A stretch of 54,062 nucleotides of DNA from Corallococcus praedator (GTDB lineage: Bacteria; Myxococcota; Myxococcia; Myxococcales; Myxococcaceae): contig NZ_RAWI01000017.1 in the NCBI RefSeq assembly GCF_003612125.1, forward strand, positions 1 through 54,062. The letters are read 5' to 3'. The position numbers and the translations under genes were made by a program. Shown here one piece after another: positions 28,433 to 36,837 of the stretch; position 1 is the first letter of the stretch; each line of letters starts with the position of its first letter. The notes beneath the pieces were generated by a model. It did no database searches. It was given only the letters and a program-made list of their open reading frames with translations, and was not told where the DNA came from.

Positions 28433-29839
28433 ATGCGGCTCACCCTCGTGCTGACGACCTTCCTGGGGCTGGCGTCCTTGCAGCCCGGCTGCCGTTCCAA
28501 CGACGCCCTCCCCTCCCCGGCTCCGCCCGAGAACCCGGACTCGGCGCTGGGGGACGCGGGCCTGGCGGACGCTGGCGACACCACGGATGCGGGACTCCCC
28601 GCCGAGCTGACCCTCCAGCAGGTGGAGGTGCGGGTTCCGGCCGGAATGAATGCGCAGCCGTTCAACGTGACGCGCTCCCTGAACATCCCTTCAGGCATGC
28701 AGGTGTCCGTCTGGGCGCGGGTGCCGGGTGCCCGGTTCATCGCCTTCTCTCCGGAGGGCACCCTGCTGGTGTCGGTGCCCGGGCAGAACCGGGTGATGCA
28801 GGTGCGCCCCCGGGACGGGCAGGCCCCGGAGGTGACGCAGTGGGCGTCCGGCCTGGGCCGGCCGCACGACATCGTCTTCCACGAGCGCGACGGCCAGGTG
28901 TGGGTGTTCCTGTCGGAGAAGAACCGCGTCACCCGCTCCCGGTGGACCGCGGGCGAGGCGACGCGCGGCCCGGTGGACACCGTGGTCTCCGGCCTGCCGG
29001 ATGCGTCCCTGCCGGAACTGCAGGGCGCGTACGGGCACGAGCTGAAGAACCTCGCGGTGGACTCGCGGCACCGGCTGTACGTGGCCATCGCGTCCACCTG
29101 CAACGTGTGCCTGAGCGACACGACGAGCGACCCGCTGCGCGGCGCCATCTACCGCTGGAACTGGGACGGCGGCTCGCGGGAGCTGTTCGCGCGGGGCCTG
29201 CGCAACGCGGAGGGGCTGGCGTGGGTGCCGGGCACCGACACGCTGTGGGTGGCGGTCAACAACCGCGACAACACGCCCTACCCGCTGGATGACGGCACGG
29301 GGAAGTACGGCAAGGTCATCCCCGAGTACGTGGACAACCACCCGCCGGAGGCCCTCACGTCCGTGCGCGCCGGGGGGCACTACGGCTGGCCCTTCTGCAA
29401 CTCCAACCCGGACTCACCTGGCGGCCTGAAGCACATGCCCCTGGACCGCGACTACGACATGAACCGGGACGGCTCGAGGGCGGACTGCGCGACGTTGGAC
29501 AGGACGGACCAGGGCATCCAGGCGCACTCGGCGCCGCTGGGCCTGACGTTCTTCGACAACGGGGAGGTCCACCCGGGATGGAAGCGCGGCGCGCTGGTGG
29601 CCTACCACGGCTCGTGGAACCGCACGGAGCGGACCGGCTACAAGGTCACCGCGTTCCCGTGGGATCTCGCGACGGACCAGCCCACGGGCGAGGTGGACGT
29701 CGTCACCGGGTTCAAGAACCCGGACCTGAGCGTGTGGGGCCGGCCGGTGGACGTGGCCCTGGCGCCGGGCGGCGGCTTCATCATCAGCGACGATCAGGCC
29801 GGCGCGCTCTACCGCGTGGAGCCCGCCGCGCGGCCGTGA
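28433..29839 (+). CDS. PQQ-dependent sugar dehydrogenase-like lipoprotein
   Basis: A 468-aa exported protein with signal peptide and lipobox LQPGC (Cys20), followed by an Asp/Ala-rich spacer. The mature part is a glucose/sorbosone dehydrogenase beta propeller of the soluble PQQ-enzyme type. Recognisable segments are LGRPHDIVFHERDGQVWV, HELKNLAVDS, LRNAEGLAWVPGTDTLWV, GGHYGWPFCN, and PLGLTFFDNG with AYHGSWNRTERTGYKV. It should oxidise aldose-type sugars at the outer membrane or in the periplasm with PQQ; whether PQQ is bound cannot be seen. ATG at 28433 has AAGGGG upstream. Duplicated repeats at 28292-28382 suggest a dedicated regulator. Confidence 0.88.
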   Translation: MRLTLVLTTFLGLASLQPGCRSNDALPSPAPPENPDSALGDAGLADAGDTTDAGLPAELTLQQVEVRVPAGMNAQPFNVTRSLNIPSGMQVSVWARVPGARFIAFSPEGTLLVSVPGQNRVMQVRPRDGQAPEVTQWASGLGRPHDIVFHERDGQVWVFLSEKNRVTRSRWTAGEATRGPVDTVVSGLPDASLPELQGAYGHELKNLAVDSRHRLYVAIASTCNVCLSDTTSDPLRGAIYRWNWDGGSRELFARGLRNAEGLAWVPGTDTLWVAVNNRDNTPYPLDDGTGKYGKVIPEYVDNHPPEALTSVRAGGHYGWPFCNSNPDSPGGLKHMPLDRDYDMNRDGSRADCATLDRTDQGIQAHSAPLGLTFFDNGEVHPGWKRGALVAYHGSWNRTERTGYKVTAFPWDLATDQPTGEVDVVTGFKNPDLSVWGRPVDVALAPGGGFIISDDQAGALYRVEPAARP

Positions 29840-29872
29840 CCTCCGGGCCTCGCGGCGGATTGCGCGGGAGCT

Positions 29873-30400
29873 TCAGCGCGTCTCGCCGCGGCCCAGCTTC
29901 GCCACGTAGTCCGCGGGCAGCCCGGCGCTCGTCGCACCGCGCACCAGCGCCTCCACGAAGCGCGGGCTCACCGGCCCGTCCTGCGACGCCCGGCGCGGGT
30001 TGGTCACGAACGCGGTGGCCTCCAGCTCCTGGCCATCCACGCGCACGCGCACCGTGCGCTCCACGCACATGCCGGTGACGAAGCCCTCCTTGTGCTGGAC
30101 GATGGACCAGTCCTTGCCGGCGATCTGGAAGAGCCGGCCATACACGCGCGCGCCCGGCGCGTCGGTGAGGCCCGCCACCCGTCCACCCCACCAGCGCGAG
30201 GGGAAGTCGTAGACCAGATCCACGTCCAGCGCCTCGGCGAGCTGGCCTTCGGGCAGATCGAAGAAGCCGTAGCTGTGCTGGTCCCTCCATTCCTCGAAGG
30301 CGGCCCGGTCCAGGATGGTCGAGTACGCGAAGTACAGCCGGGGCGCGTCCGCATCCGCCTGCGCGCGCGCCTTCATCACCTGATCGTAGTGCGAGTCCAT
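29873..30400 (-). CDS. Gamma-glutamylcyclotransferase-like protein
   Basis: A 175-aa protein resembling the GGCT/AIG2 barrel family. LYFAYSTILDRAAFEEW corresponds to the family's Y-G-S-N-L loop, here Y-S-T-I-L, and HKEGFVTGMCVERTV carries the expected catalytic Glu and the following strand. The AFVTNP segment fits the late strand of the fold. The altered Y-G-S-N loop leaves activity open. It lies 16 bases below the GbsR-type regulator gene and is probably in the same operon as the prenyl synthase. ATG at 30400 has AGGAGGG upstream. Confidence 0.6.
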   Translation of the reverse strand: MDSHYDQVMKARAQADADAPRLYFAYSTILDRAAFEEWRDQHSYGFFDLPEGQLAEALDVDLVYDFPSRWWGGRVAGLTDAPGARVYGRLFQIAGKDWSIVQHKEGFVTGMCVERTVRVRVDGQELEATAFVTNPRRASQDGPVSPRFVEALVRGATSAGLPADYVAKLGRGETR

Positions 30401-30416
30401 GCGTGCCCTCCTACCA

Positions 30417-31007
30417 CTAGCCCTTGCGCGAAAGGGCGCCGTCGCGGAACGCCCCCAGCACGCCCGCCACGTCCAGGCGCGAGGTCTTGATGAACAGCCG
30501 CAGCGCCCGCTCCACGTGCTCGGCCAGCGTGGCCATGCGCTCCAGCCGGCGCAGCCGTTCGGTGGGCAGGCTGCCCACGCCTTCCGCCAGCCGGCGCGCC
30601 TCCGACAGGTCCGCCCGGATGCGGGTGACGAAGGCCGCCTCGCGCTCCTCCACCACGTGCGTCACCATCCGCACCAGGTCCGTCTCCGCGGAATAGCGCC
30701 ACACCGTGTCCTGCGGCACGCGCACCCGCTGCACGGCGCCCCAGCGCTCCAGGTCGCGCAGCAGCATGGACACGCCGCCCTTGGACAAGTCCAGCTCGCG
30801 CTCGATCTCCCCCGCGGTCAGCGGCTCACCGCGCAGGTACAGCAGCGCCCACACGCGGCCCTGGTTGCGCTTGAAGCCCCAGAACTCGATGACGTTGCCC
30901 ACCGCCTCCACGGCGATGGACTCCCACGGCGCCAGCCGGGCGTTGTCCAGCGGAGCAGCGGTCTTCTGGCTCCCGGGATCCCCCCCCGTCCACAGGTAGC
31001 CTTTCAC
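30417..31007 (-). CDS. GbsR/MarR-family transcriptional regulator
   Basis: A 196-aa winged-helix regulator. The DNA-binding domain spans residues about 20-105. It has the GbsR-type entry VEAVGNVIEFWGFKRNQGRV, the helix-turn-helix LTAGEIERELDLSKGGVSML and the wing around WRYSAETD. A C-terminal alpha-helical part (about 110-180) should dimerise. GTG at 31007 overlaps the stop of the prenyl synthase gene by 4 bases and is preceded by AGGGA. A perfect 7-4-7 palindrome ahead of the prenyl synthase start is a natural candidate for its own operator (inference). Confidence 0.85.
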   Translation of the reverse strand: MKGYLWTGGDPGSQKTAAPLDNARLAPWESIAVEAVGNVIEFWGFKRNQGRVWALLYLRGEPLTAGEIERELDLSKGGVSMLLRDLERWGAVQRVRVPQDTVWRYSAETDLVRMVTHVVEEREAAFVTRIRADLSEARRLAEGVGSLPTERLRRLERMATLAEHVERALRLFIKTSRLDVAGVLGAFRDGALSRKG

Positions 31008-32002
31008 GCAGCGCGTCCCTTGACCTGATGGGCGATGCCCTCGGCCAGCTTGTGCGCCCAGCTGGCCAGCTCCGCGCCCGCCGCGTCCTTGGAGTAGGCC
31101 CCCAGCTTGTCCAGCGCCGCCTCGACCTCGGCGTTCATCATCGCCATGGACGCCTCCACCGCGCCGGTGGCCTCGATGGCGTTGCCAATCTCCCGCGTGC
31201 GCTCCGGGGTGATGACGGAGAACGCCCACGCGTCCTTGAGCTTGCGGCGCAGCGACTCATCGCGCGCCACCGCCAGCAGGATGGGCAGCGACGGCGTGCG
31301 CGAGTGCACGTCCGCGTACCGGGGCTTGCCCACGTCCGTGCCCAGGATGTCGCGGATGTCGTCGGCGATCTGGAACGCCACACCCAGGTGCCGGCCGAAC
31401 GCGTCGAAGCGGGCCATGGCCTCCGGCTGATCCGCCAGCGTCGCGGCCGCCTTGCCACACCAGCCGAACAGGGAACCCGTCTTGCCCTCGGCGATGTAGC
31501 GCAGCCGCGTGAGCGGCAGGTTCATGTCGCCCCGCGCCTCCACCTCCGCGATGGCCGCGCGGGTCATCTCCGTGACGATGGCCAGCCCGCTCTGCACCAC
31601 GCGCGCGTCCAGCAGGGACAGCTGCGTGAGCGCCGTGGACAGGATGAGGTCGCCGCTCATCACCGCGACGATGTTGCCCCAGCGCGCGTTCACCGTCGGG
31701 CGGCCCCGGCGGTACATGCCCGCGTCCACCACGTCGTCGTGCAGCAGGCTGGCCGAGTGGATCATCTCCGCCGCCACACCCACATCCACCAGCCGCGCCG
31801 CCGGAACCCCCACCACGCCACCGAACAGGCGCACGAGCATGGGCCGCGCACGCTTGCCCCCCGTGCCCAGGCACAGATGACGCGCCGCGTTCATCAGCGT
31901 GTCACCTTCCACGTCCGGTCCGACGTCGCCATCCGCGAGCAGTGCGTTCAGCCGCTGCTCCACCTGCCCCAGAAACTCCGTCAGCTCGTGAGCGACATCC
32001 AT
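31004..32002 (-). CDS. Trans-isoprenyl diphosphate synthase
   Basis: A 332-aa polyprenyl synthetase that condenses IPP with allylic diphosphates. Both aspartate-rich motifs are present: LLHDDVVD (FARM) followed by RRGRPTVNARWG, and QIADDIRDILG (SARM). The GGKRARPMLVRL segment supplies the IPP-binding basic residues. Product chain length (C20-C40) cannot be told; the residues before the first motif are small and polar or aliphatic (EMIHSAS), which often goes with long-chain products. ATG at 32002 has AAGGAG upstream. First gene of a three-gene minus-strand operon with the regulator and the GGCT-like gene. Confidence 0.93.
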   Translation of the reverse strand: MDVAHELTEFLGQVEQRLNALLADGDVGPDVEGDTLMNAARHLCLGTGGKRARPMLVRLFGGVVGVPAARLVDVGVAAEMIHSASLLHDDVVDAGMYRRGRPTVNARWGNIVAVMSGDLILSTALTQLSLLDARVVQSGLAIVTEMTRAAIAEVEARGDMNLPLTRLRYIAEGKTGSLFGWCGKAAATLADQPEAMARFDAFGRHLGVAFQIADDIRDILGTDVGKPRYADVHSRTPSLPILLAVARDESLRRKLKDAWAFSVITPERTREIGNAIEATGAVEASMAMMNAEVEAALDKLGAYSKDAAGAELASWAHKLAEGIAHQVKGRAA

Positions 32003-32031
32003 GTACGCGGTCTCCTTCAGGCGTTCATATA

Positions 32032-32049
32032 GTTCAAGACCGCTTGAAC
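32032..32049. promoter_or_regulatory. Perfect 7-4-7 palindrome upstream of the prenyl synthase operon
   Basis: GTTCAAG (32032-32038) and CTTGAAC (32043-32049) are exact reverse complements around ACCG. A further half site GTTCA starts at 32023. The element sits 30 bases above the prenyl synthase ATG, where a repressor would block transcription. The rest of the 376-base gap up to 32378 shows no clear gene, though an in-frame extension of the MFS gene could start at GTG 32196. Confidence 0.55.
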
Positions 32050-32378
32050 CGCACCTGAATCCAACCTGCCCAGCGGGCAGCCGGACAGCGCGAGGAACGT
32101 CAGGGATAAGGCCGGTTGGTGGGCGGCCATGCGCCCGGGCCACACCGGGGGTGCTGTTGAGGGGGAATGGAGGGGCGTGGGACATCTGGGGCCGCGTGTC
32201 CCCCGCCGCCTTCCGCCGCCACCTCGTCCAGGGTTTCGCTTCCCTCGCCACCGGAGTCCCACTCTTCCGTCCCGGGGCTTCCCTGCCCGGTTCGTCGGCG
32301 CCGCTCCTGGGGGCCCCACCGCCCCCGGACAGCCACCGGGGCCCGCCCGTCCACCGGAGGCTGCGCGGGTCGCTGCGC

Positions 32379-33689
32379 ATGTCCGTCGTGGAGGGGATGT
32401 TCGCGGAGGTGTTCACCGCGTGCGCGGGTGCCACGGTGCTCACCGCGTGGGCCATCGCGCTGAAGCTGGGCCCCTTCCTCGTGGGCGTGATGACGGCGCT
32501 GCCGTTCTTCGCCCAGTTCGTGCAGTTCCCCGCCGCGTGGCTGACGCTCTGCTTCGGTCACCGGCGGGTGGCGCTCACCGCCGTGTGCCTGTCGCGGCTC
32601 GTGATGCTGCCCCTGGCGGTGCTGCCCTGGCTGAAGCTGTCGCTCGCGGGCCAGCAGCACCTGCTCCTGGGCGTGGCCGGCCTGTCCGCGCTTCTGGCGG
32701 TGGTGGGCAACAACGCCTGGGTGGCCTGGATGGGGGAACTGGTGCCGCGCGCCGTGCGGGGCCGCTTCTTCGGCAAGCGCACCGCGCTCACCACGCTGAT
32801 GGGCACCGGCGCGTCGCTCACCGCGGGCCTGCTGATGGACCGGCTGCGGATTGTGGATGGCGTGGGCATGGCCCTGCCGCTGCTGGCGCTGGCCGCCTGC
32901 GGGATGGGGCTCGTCACCACACTGATGATGGCCGCGCAGCATGACCCCGCGCCCCCGGGCAGCTCGCCCCGCCTGGAGCTGAAGGCGGCGCTGCTGCCCT
33001 GGAAGGATGACGGCGCCCGGCGCGTGCTGCTGTATCAGGTGGCGTGGAACGCGGCGGTGGGCGTGTCCGCGCCCTTCTTCGCGCTGCACTCCCTGCAGAA
33101 CCTCAAGATGACCTTCGTCATCATGGCCCTGCACGCGGCGGCGGTGGCGGGCGTGCGCGTGCTCACCGCCTCCATGTGGGGCCGCGCCATCGATCGGCTG
33201 GGCGCGCAGCCGGTGCTGATGGCGTGCTCGCTGGGGATCAGCGTCATCCCGCTCTTGTGGCTCCTGCCGTCCGCGGGGACGCTGTGGCCGCTGCTGTTCG
33301 ACGTGCTGCTGGCGGGCTCGCTGTGGAGCGGCCACGGCCTGGCCATCTTCGCGCTGCCCCTCACGGTGGCGCCGCGCCGGGGGCGGCCCTTCTACCTGGC
33401 GGCGTTCGCCACCGCGGGAGGTCTGGCCTACGCGGCGGCGGCGGCCCTGGGAGGCGCCCTGGCCGCCCGCATCCCTCAGCAGTTCATGCTGGGCGGACAC
33501 CTGTGGGCGAACCTGCACGTCCTCTTCGTCGTGTCGGCGGTGGCCCGCCTGGGCGCGGCGTTCCTCGCGGCCCGGGTCAACGAGCCCGGAGCGGCCACCG
33601 CGCGCACCGTGGGCCAGGTGGTGGAGCGGCTCCTGCCCCGCCCCCGCCCCGCGCTGCGCGAGGCCCGCGCCCCGGACCTCCGCTCCTGA
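32379..33689 (+). CDS. MFS transporter
   Basis: A 436-aa major-facilitator-type protein with about twelve hydrophobic segments, beginning SVVEGMFAEVFTACAGATVL. The loop between helices 4-5 holds GELVPRAVRGRFFGKRTAL, a variant of the MFS signature seen in uncharacterised myxobacterial and actinobacterial exporters. The second half starts after a charged linker at about residue 200 (PWKDDGARRVLLYQVAWNAA). Substrate unknown. The start is uncertain: ATG 32379 begins just before the first helix, and an in-frame GTG at 32196 would add 61 residues with typical codon bias. The stop codon is the loop of a hairpin. Confidence 0.85.
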   Translation: MSVVEGMFAEVFTACAGATVLTAWAIALKLGPFLVGVMTALPFFAQFVQFPAAWLTLCFGHRRVALTAVCLSRLVMLPLAVLPWLKLSLAGQQHLLLGVAGLSALLAVVGNNAWVAWMGELVPRAVRGRFFGKRTALTTLMGTGASLTAGLLMDRLRIVDGVGMALPLLALAACGMGLVTTLMMAAQHDPAPPGSSPRLELKAALLPWKDDGARRVLLYQVAWNAAVGVSAPFFALHSLQNLKMTFVIMALHAAAVAGVRVLTASMWGRAIDRLGAQPVLMACSLGISVIPLLWLLPSAGTLWPLLFDVLLAGSLWSGHGLAIFALPLTVAPRRGRPFYLAAFATAGGLAYAAAAALGGALAARIPQQFMLGGHLWANLHVLFVVSAVARLGAAFLAARVNEPGAATARTVGQVVERLLPRPRPALREARAPDLRS

Positions 33690-33696
33690 GGAGCGG
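33680..33696. terminator. Hairpin whose loop is the MFS stop codon
   Basis: CCGCTCC (33680-33686) and GGAGCGG (33690-33696) form a perfect 7-bp stem; the 3-base loop is the TGA stop of the MFS gene. It separates two convergent genes only 12 bases apart, so it may terminate both. No T-tract. Confidence 0.4.
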
Positions 33697-33701
33697 CCGG
33701 C

Positions 33702-35234
33702 CTACAGCCGGTAGTCCTTCACCATCGCGGCCACGCGCTCGGACAGCATCTTGAGCGCCACGGCGGACTCGCTGGTGGTGGAGATGCGCTTCACCGTGTC
33801 GCCCATCACCGCGTTGAGCTCGTTCACGGCGGTGAAGATCTGCTCGATGCCGGTGGCCTGCTGGTTCACGGTCTGGGAAATCTGACGGGCGGACACCACG
33901 CTGTCGCGCACGATGGAGGACAGCTGGCGCAGCGTGTCCCCGGACGTGCGCACCTGCGCGAGCCCGGACTCCATGCGCTGCGTGCCCGCCGCGGTGATCT
34001 CCACCGTGGCGAAGATGGCCGTGCTGATGTCCGCCAGGATGCCGCGCACCTGGTTGGTGGCGCGGATGGACTGGTCCGCCAGCCCGCGGATCTCCCGGGC
34101 CACCACCGCGAAGCCCTTGCCGTGCTCCCCGGAGCGCGCCGCCTCGATGGCCGCGTTCACCGCCAGCAGGTGCGACTGGTCCGCCAGGTCCTTCACCGTC
34201 TCCGTGATGCCGGAGATCTGCTCGGTGCGCTCGCCCAGCGCCATGATGCGCTCGGCGATCTGCTCCACCTGCGAGCGCAGGTCCACCAGGCCCTCGATGC
34301 TGTCCGTGATGGCGCTCTCGCCCGTCTTGCCCAGGGCCTCCGCGCGCTCCGCCACGTCGATGACCGCTTCGGCCGCGCGCGACGCCACCACCGACGTCTG
34401 GCGGATCTCCTGCGCCGTCACCTGCGTCTCCTGCAGCGCGGCGGCATGGCGCGACACCATCTCGTTCTGCCGGCCCGCGGAATCATTCAGGTGGTCCACC
34501 GACCCCTTGAGCATGTCCGACGACTGCTGCAGCTGCACGAGCAGGTCCTTCACCTTCGTCACCATCAGCGTGAAGGCGCCCGCCAGCTGCCCCACCTCGT
34601 CCGTGGAGTCGATGCGGACCATCTCCCGCAGGTCGCCGTGCTCCGCGATGCGCTGCGCCGCCTCCGTCAGCTGCACCAGCGGCCCCGCGATGCGCCGCGC
34701 CAGCACGATGCCCACCACCACGAACAGCACCAGCGCCAGCACCAGCACCACGCTCACGCCGGTGGTGATGCTCTTCACCTGGGCGCGCGCCGCCGTGCGG
34801 TTGAAGCCCACGTGCACGCTGCCCGCCCCGTTCGCCATCCGCGAGCTCAGGTCCATCAGCTCCGCGTCGCGCACGTAGAACGTCGCCTCGCCCGTGGCCT
34901 TGCCCAGCCGATCCCTCAGCTCCCGCATGGCCGGGCCAAACTCCCCCGCCACCGCGCGAAGCTGCCCCGTCCCGTCGAAGACGGCCACGTAGGCCACCTT
35001 CCCGTTGCGGGCCACCGGCTCCAGCACCGCCTGGAGCGACTCCGCCTGGCCGTTGGCCATGGCCCCCGACAGCGTGGCGGCGAGCGCCGCGGGCATGGCC
35101 ACCCCCACGTCCCGGCCCTGCGCCTCGAAGGCGGTGGACACGCGCGGGATGAGGTACCCGAAGAAGAGGACCGTGAAGAACAGCGCCACCAGGAGCGGCG
35201 CCAGCGAGAGCTTCTGGGACAGGGAAAGTCGCAT
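33702..35234 (-). CDS. Methyl-accepting chemotaxis protein
   Basis: A 510-aa chemoreceptor. TM1 is at residues about 11-30 (LAPLLVALFFTVLFFGYLI) and TM2 at about 160-182. Between them lies a roughly 130-residue periplasmic sensor domain with PAS/dCACHE-like features (VAYVAVFDGTGQLRAVAGEF). A HAMP domain follows, then a coiled-coil signalling domain with the conserved hairpin tip ADQSHLLAVNAAIEAARSGE and GKGFAVVAREIRGLADQS. No C-terminal CheR-docking pentapeptide is seen; the protein ends MVKDYRL. ATG at 35234 is chosen because it directly precedes TM1; GGAGG is 15-20 bases upstream, a little far, so a non-ATG start nearby is possible. Confidence 0.93.
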   Translation of the reverse strand: MRLSLSQKLSLAPLLVALFFTVLFFGYLIPRVSTAFEAQGRDVGVAMPAALAATLSGAMANGQAESLQAVLEPVARNGKVAYVAVFDGTGQLRAVAGEFGPAMRELRDRLGKATGEATFYVRDAELMDLSSRMANGAGSVHVGFNRTAARAQVKSITTGVSVVLVLALVLFVVVGIVLARRIAGPLVQLTEAAQRIAEHGDLREMVRIDSTDEVGQLAGAFTLMVTKVKDLLVQLQQSSDMLKGSVDHLNDSAGRQNEMVSRHAAALQETQVTAQEIRQTSVVASRAAEAVIDVAERAEALGKTGESAITDSIEGLVDLRSQVEQIAERIMALGERTEQISGITETVKDLADQSHLLAVNAAIEAARSGEHGKGFAVVAREIRGLADQSIRATNQVRGILADISTAIFATVEITAAGTQRMESGLAQVRTSGDTLRQLSSIVRDSVVSARQISQTVNQQATGIEQIFTAVNELNAVMGDTVKRISTTSESAVALKMLSERVAAMVKDYRL

Positions 35235-35407
35235 CCGGGCGTCGGTGGCGGCCTCCTTCCACGCTGTCGCCAGCGCGCGGAGACCACTCCAGAGGGAAAT
35301 CTGGGAAACGAAGCCCCCCTGGACTATCCAGTGAGGTGCCTTATTGTGAACACCCCCAGCGAGCCCGCGCAATGGCCCCGCGCGTTTCCCGCGTGAAAGT
35401 CAGACAC

Positions 35408-35439
35408 CGCGCCCTGGGTAGCCGTCACCCCGGGGCGCG
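35408..35439 (-). terminator. Terminator-like hairpin below the hydrolase-SnoaL gene
   Basis: CGCGCCC (35408-35414) pairs with GGGCGCG (35433-35439), with further partial pairing inside. Read on the minus strand it follows the stop of the gene ending at 35455 by about 16 bases, and a T-containing stretch (GTGTCTGACTTT) follows. Confidence 0.4.
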
Positions 35440-35454
35440 GGCGTCATCCCTTTT

Positions 35455-36642
35455 TCAGCCCGCCTGACGCTTGGCGGGGGCGCTGTCGTCCCACTTCTCC
35501 ATCAGGGTGTTGGACGGCAGCTGCTCATCCAGCAGCTTGCGCGCGGACTCCGCGCCGGACACCGGCAGCCCCTGGGGGTTGAGCAGCCCCAGCTGCACCA
35601 GCACCGTCGCCTGATCCCAGTAGATGTGCTCGTGGTAGAGCTTGTCGCCGCGGAAGTTCACCACCGCGACGAACGGCACCTCCACGTACTTGCCCGTGGG
35701 CGGGATGCCCGGGAGCATCCAGTCCATCTCGATGTCGTGGGTGAAGCAGAAGATGAACTCGTCCACCACGCGGTCGGCACCCACGGTGCGCGACAGCGGG
35801 ATCATCTTCGTGTCCTTCGGGTTCGCGTGGATGAAGTGGTTCTCGTAGAAGCGGTGCAGGTAGTTGGCCCCCACGCCGCCCGTCATCACCGGCACGCTGT
35901 TGACGTACGGATGCGACACCATGGTGGCCATCGTCGCGTCGGCGTCCCGGACGGCGAACTCCAGCTCCGTGTGCCGGTCCCACAGCGCGGACAGGTCGTA
36001 GTGGGGACCCATCGTCCGGCGCAGGATGGCCATGGTGCGGGTGTGGGCCATCATCTGCGAGGGCCGGTGGTACGCCGGAGACCCCTGGCGGAAGAAGCCA
36101 TGCCGCACGCCCGGGTACACGTACAGCTCCACGTCGGGCGTGACCTGCTTGCGCACGCGCGCCACCGCGGACGGGGGCACGAAGCCGTCCCACTCCGCGA
36201 AGTTGAGCACCATCGGGGACGCATCAGGCCCGGCTTCCGCGAGCACGTCCTCCATCCCCGGGGCGCAGTAGGCCACCGCGCAGTCCACCTGGCCGTGCAC
36301 CGCGAGCTGCGCGGCCAGCGTGCCGCCCAGTCCGAAGCCCAGCGCGCCCACCTGCTTCTTGCCCTTCAGGCCCGTCACCTCCGGCAGGGCACGGGCGTAG
36401 GCGACCACCGCCTTCAGGTCCGCTTCCTCCGGCTCTCCCCGCGACGCGAGGTCCGGCGCGACCACCACGTAACCCTCTTCCGCGAAGTGTTCGGCCATGT
36501 GCTTGAGGTGTTCGTTGCCCTCGAACGCCTCCACCATCAGCACCACCAACGCCGGGCCACTCCCGGATGCTGGACGACGGATCCACGCCCTCATCGGGTC
36601 GTTTCCATCCACGGGAATCCACATCGAGTTGTCGGTCGTCAT
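35455..36642 (-). CDS. Dienelactone-hydrolase-like/SnoaL-like fusion protein lacking the nucleophile
   Basis: A 395-aa two-domain protein. Residues 1-195 follow the dienelactone hydrolase fold: VVLMVEAFEGNEHLKHMAEH, EEGYVVVAPDLASRGE, Asp152 in AEWDGFVPP and His181 in YPGVRHGFF. The nucleophile elbow reads LGFGLGG where the family has G-[FY]-C-x-G-G, so catalytic Cys is Gly104. Residues about 215-375 form a SnoaL-like/NTF2-fold domain (ELEFAVRDADATMATMVSHP ... KYVEVPFVAVVNFRGDKLYH). Hydrolysis by the usual mechanism seems impossible, so the DLH domain may bind a ligand while the NTF2-like part does chemistry (inference). ATG at 36642 has GGGAGGG upstream. Confidence 0.85.
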   Translation of the reverse strand: MTTDNSMWIPVDGNDPMRAWIRRPASGSGPALVVLMVEAFEGNEHLKHMAEHFAEEGYVVVAPDLASRGEPEEADLKAVVAYARALPEVTGLKGKKQVGALGFGLGGTLAAQLAVHGQVDCAVAYCAPGMEDVLAEAGPDASPMVLNFAEWDGFVPPSAVARVRKQVTPDVELYVYPGVRHGFFRQGSPAYHRPSQMMAHTRTMAILRRTMGPHYDLSALWDRHTELEFAVRDADATMATMVSHPYVNSVPVMTGGVGANYLHRFYENHFIHANPKDTKMIPLSRTVGADRVVDEFIFCFTHDIEMDWMLPGIPPTGKYVEVPFVAVVNFRGDKLYHEHIYWDQATVLVQLGLLNPQGLPVSGAESARKLLDEQLPSNTLMEKWDDSAPAKRQAG

Positions 36643-36837
36643 TGTCTCGCACCCTCCCCAAAGCGGACATGTAAGTCCGGTGGCACCTCACCTCCCGGAC
36701 GTCTGGCATTGTAGCAAACTGCCCAGAGCTTCGCTGAGAGATTGAGAGGTTTTGATCGGGGCGGATAGTTGTATGCCTTTGACTGAAGTAATCAGCCGGC
36801 ACTGCAATATCCTCCTGACGCGACGGGACTTGTGTTT

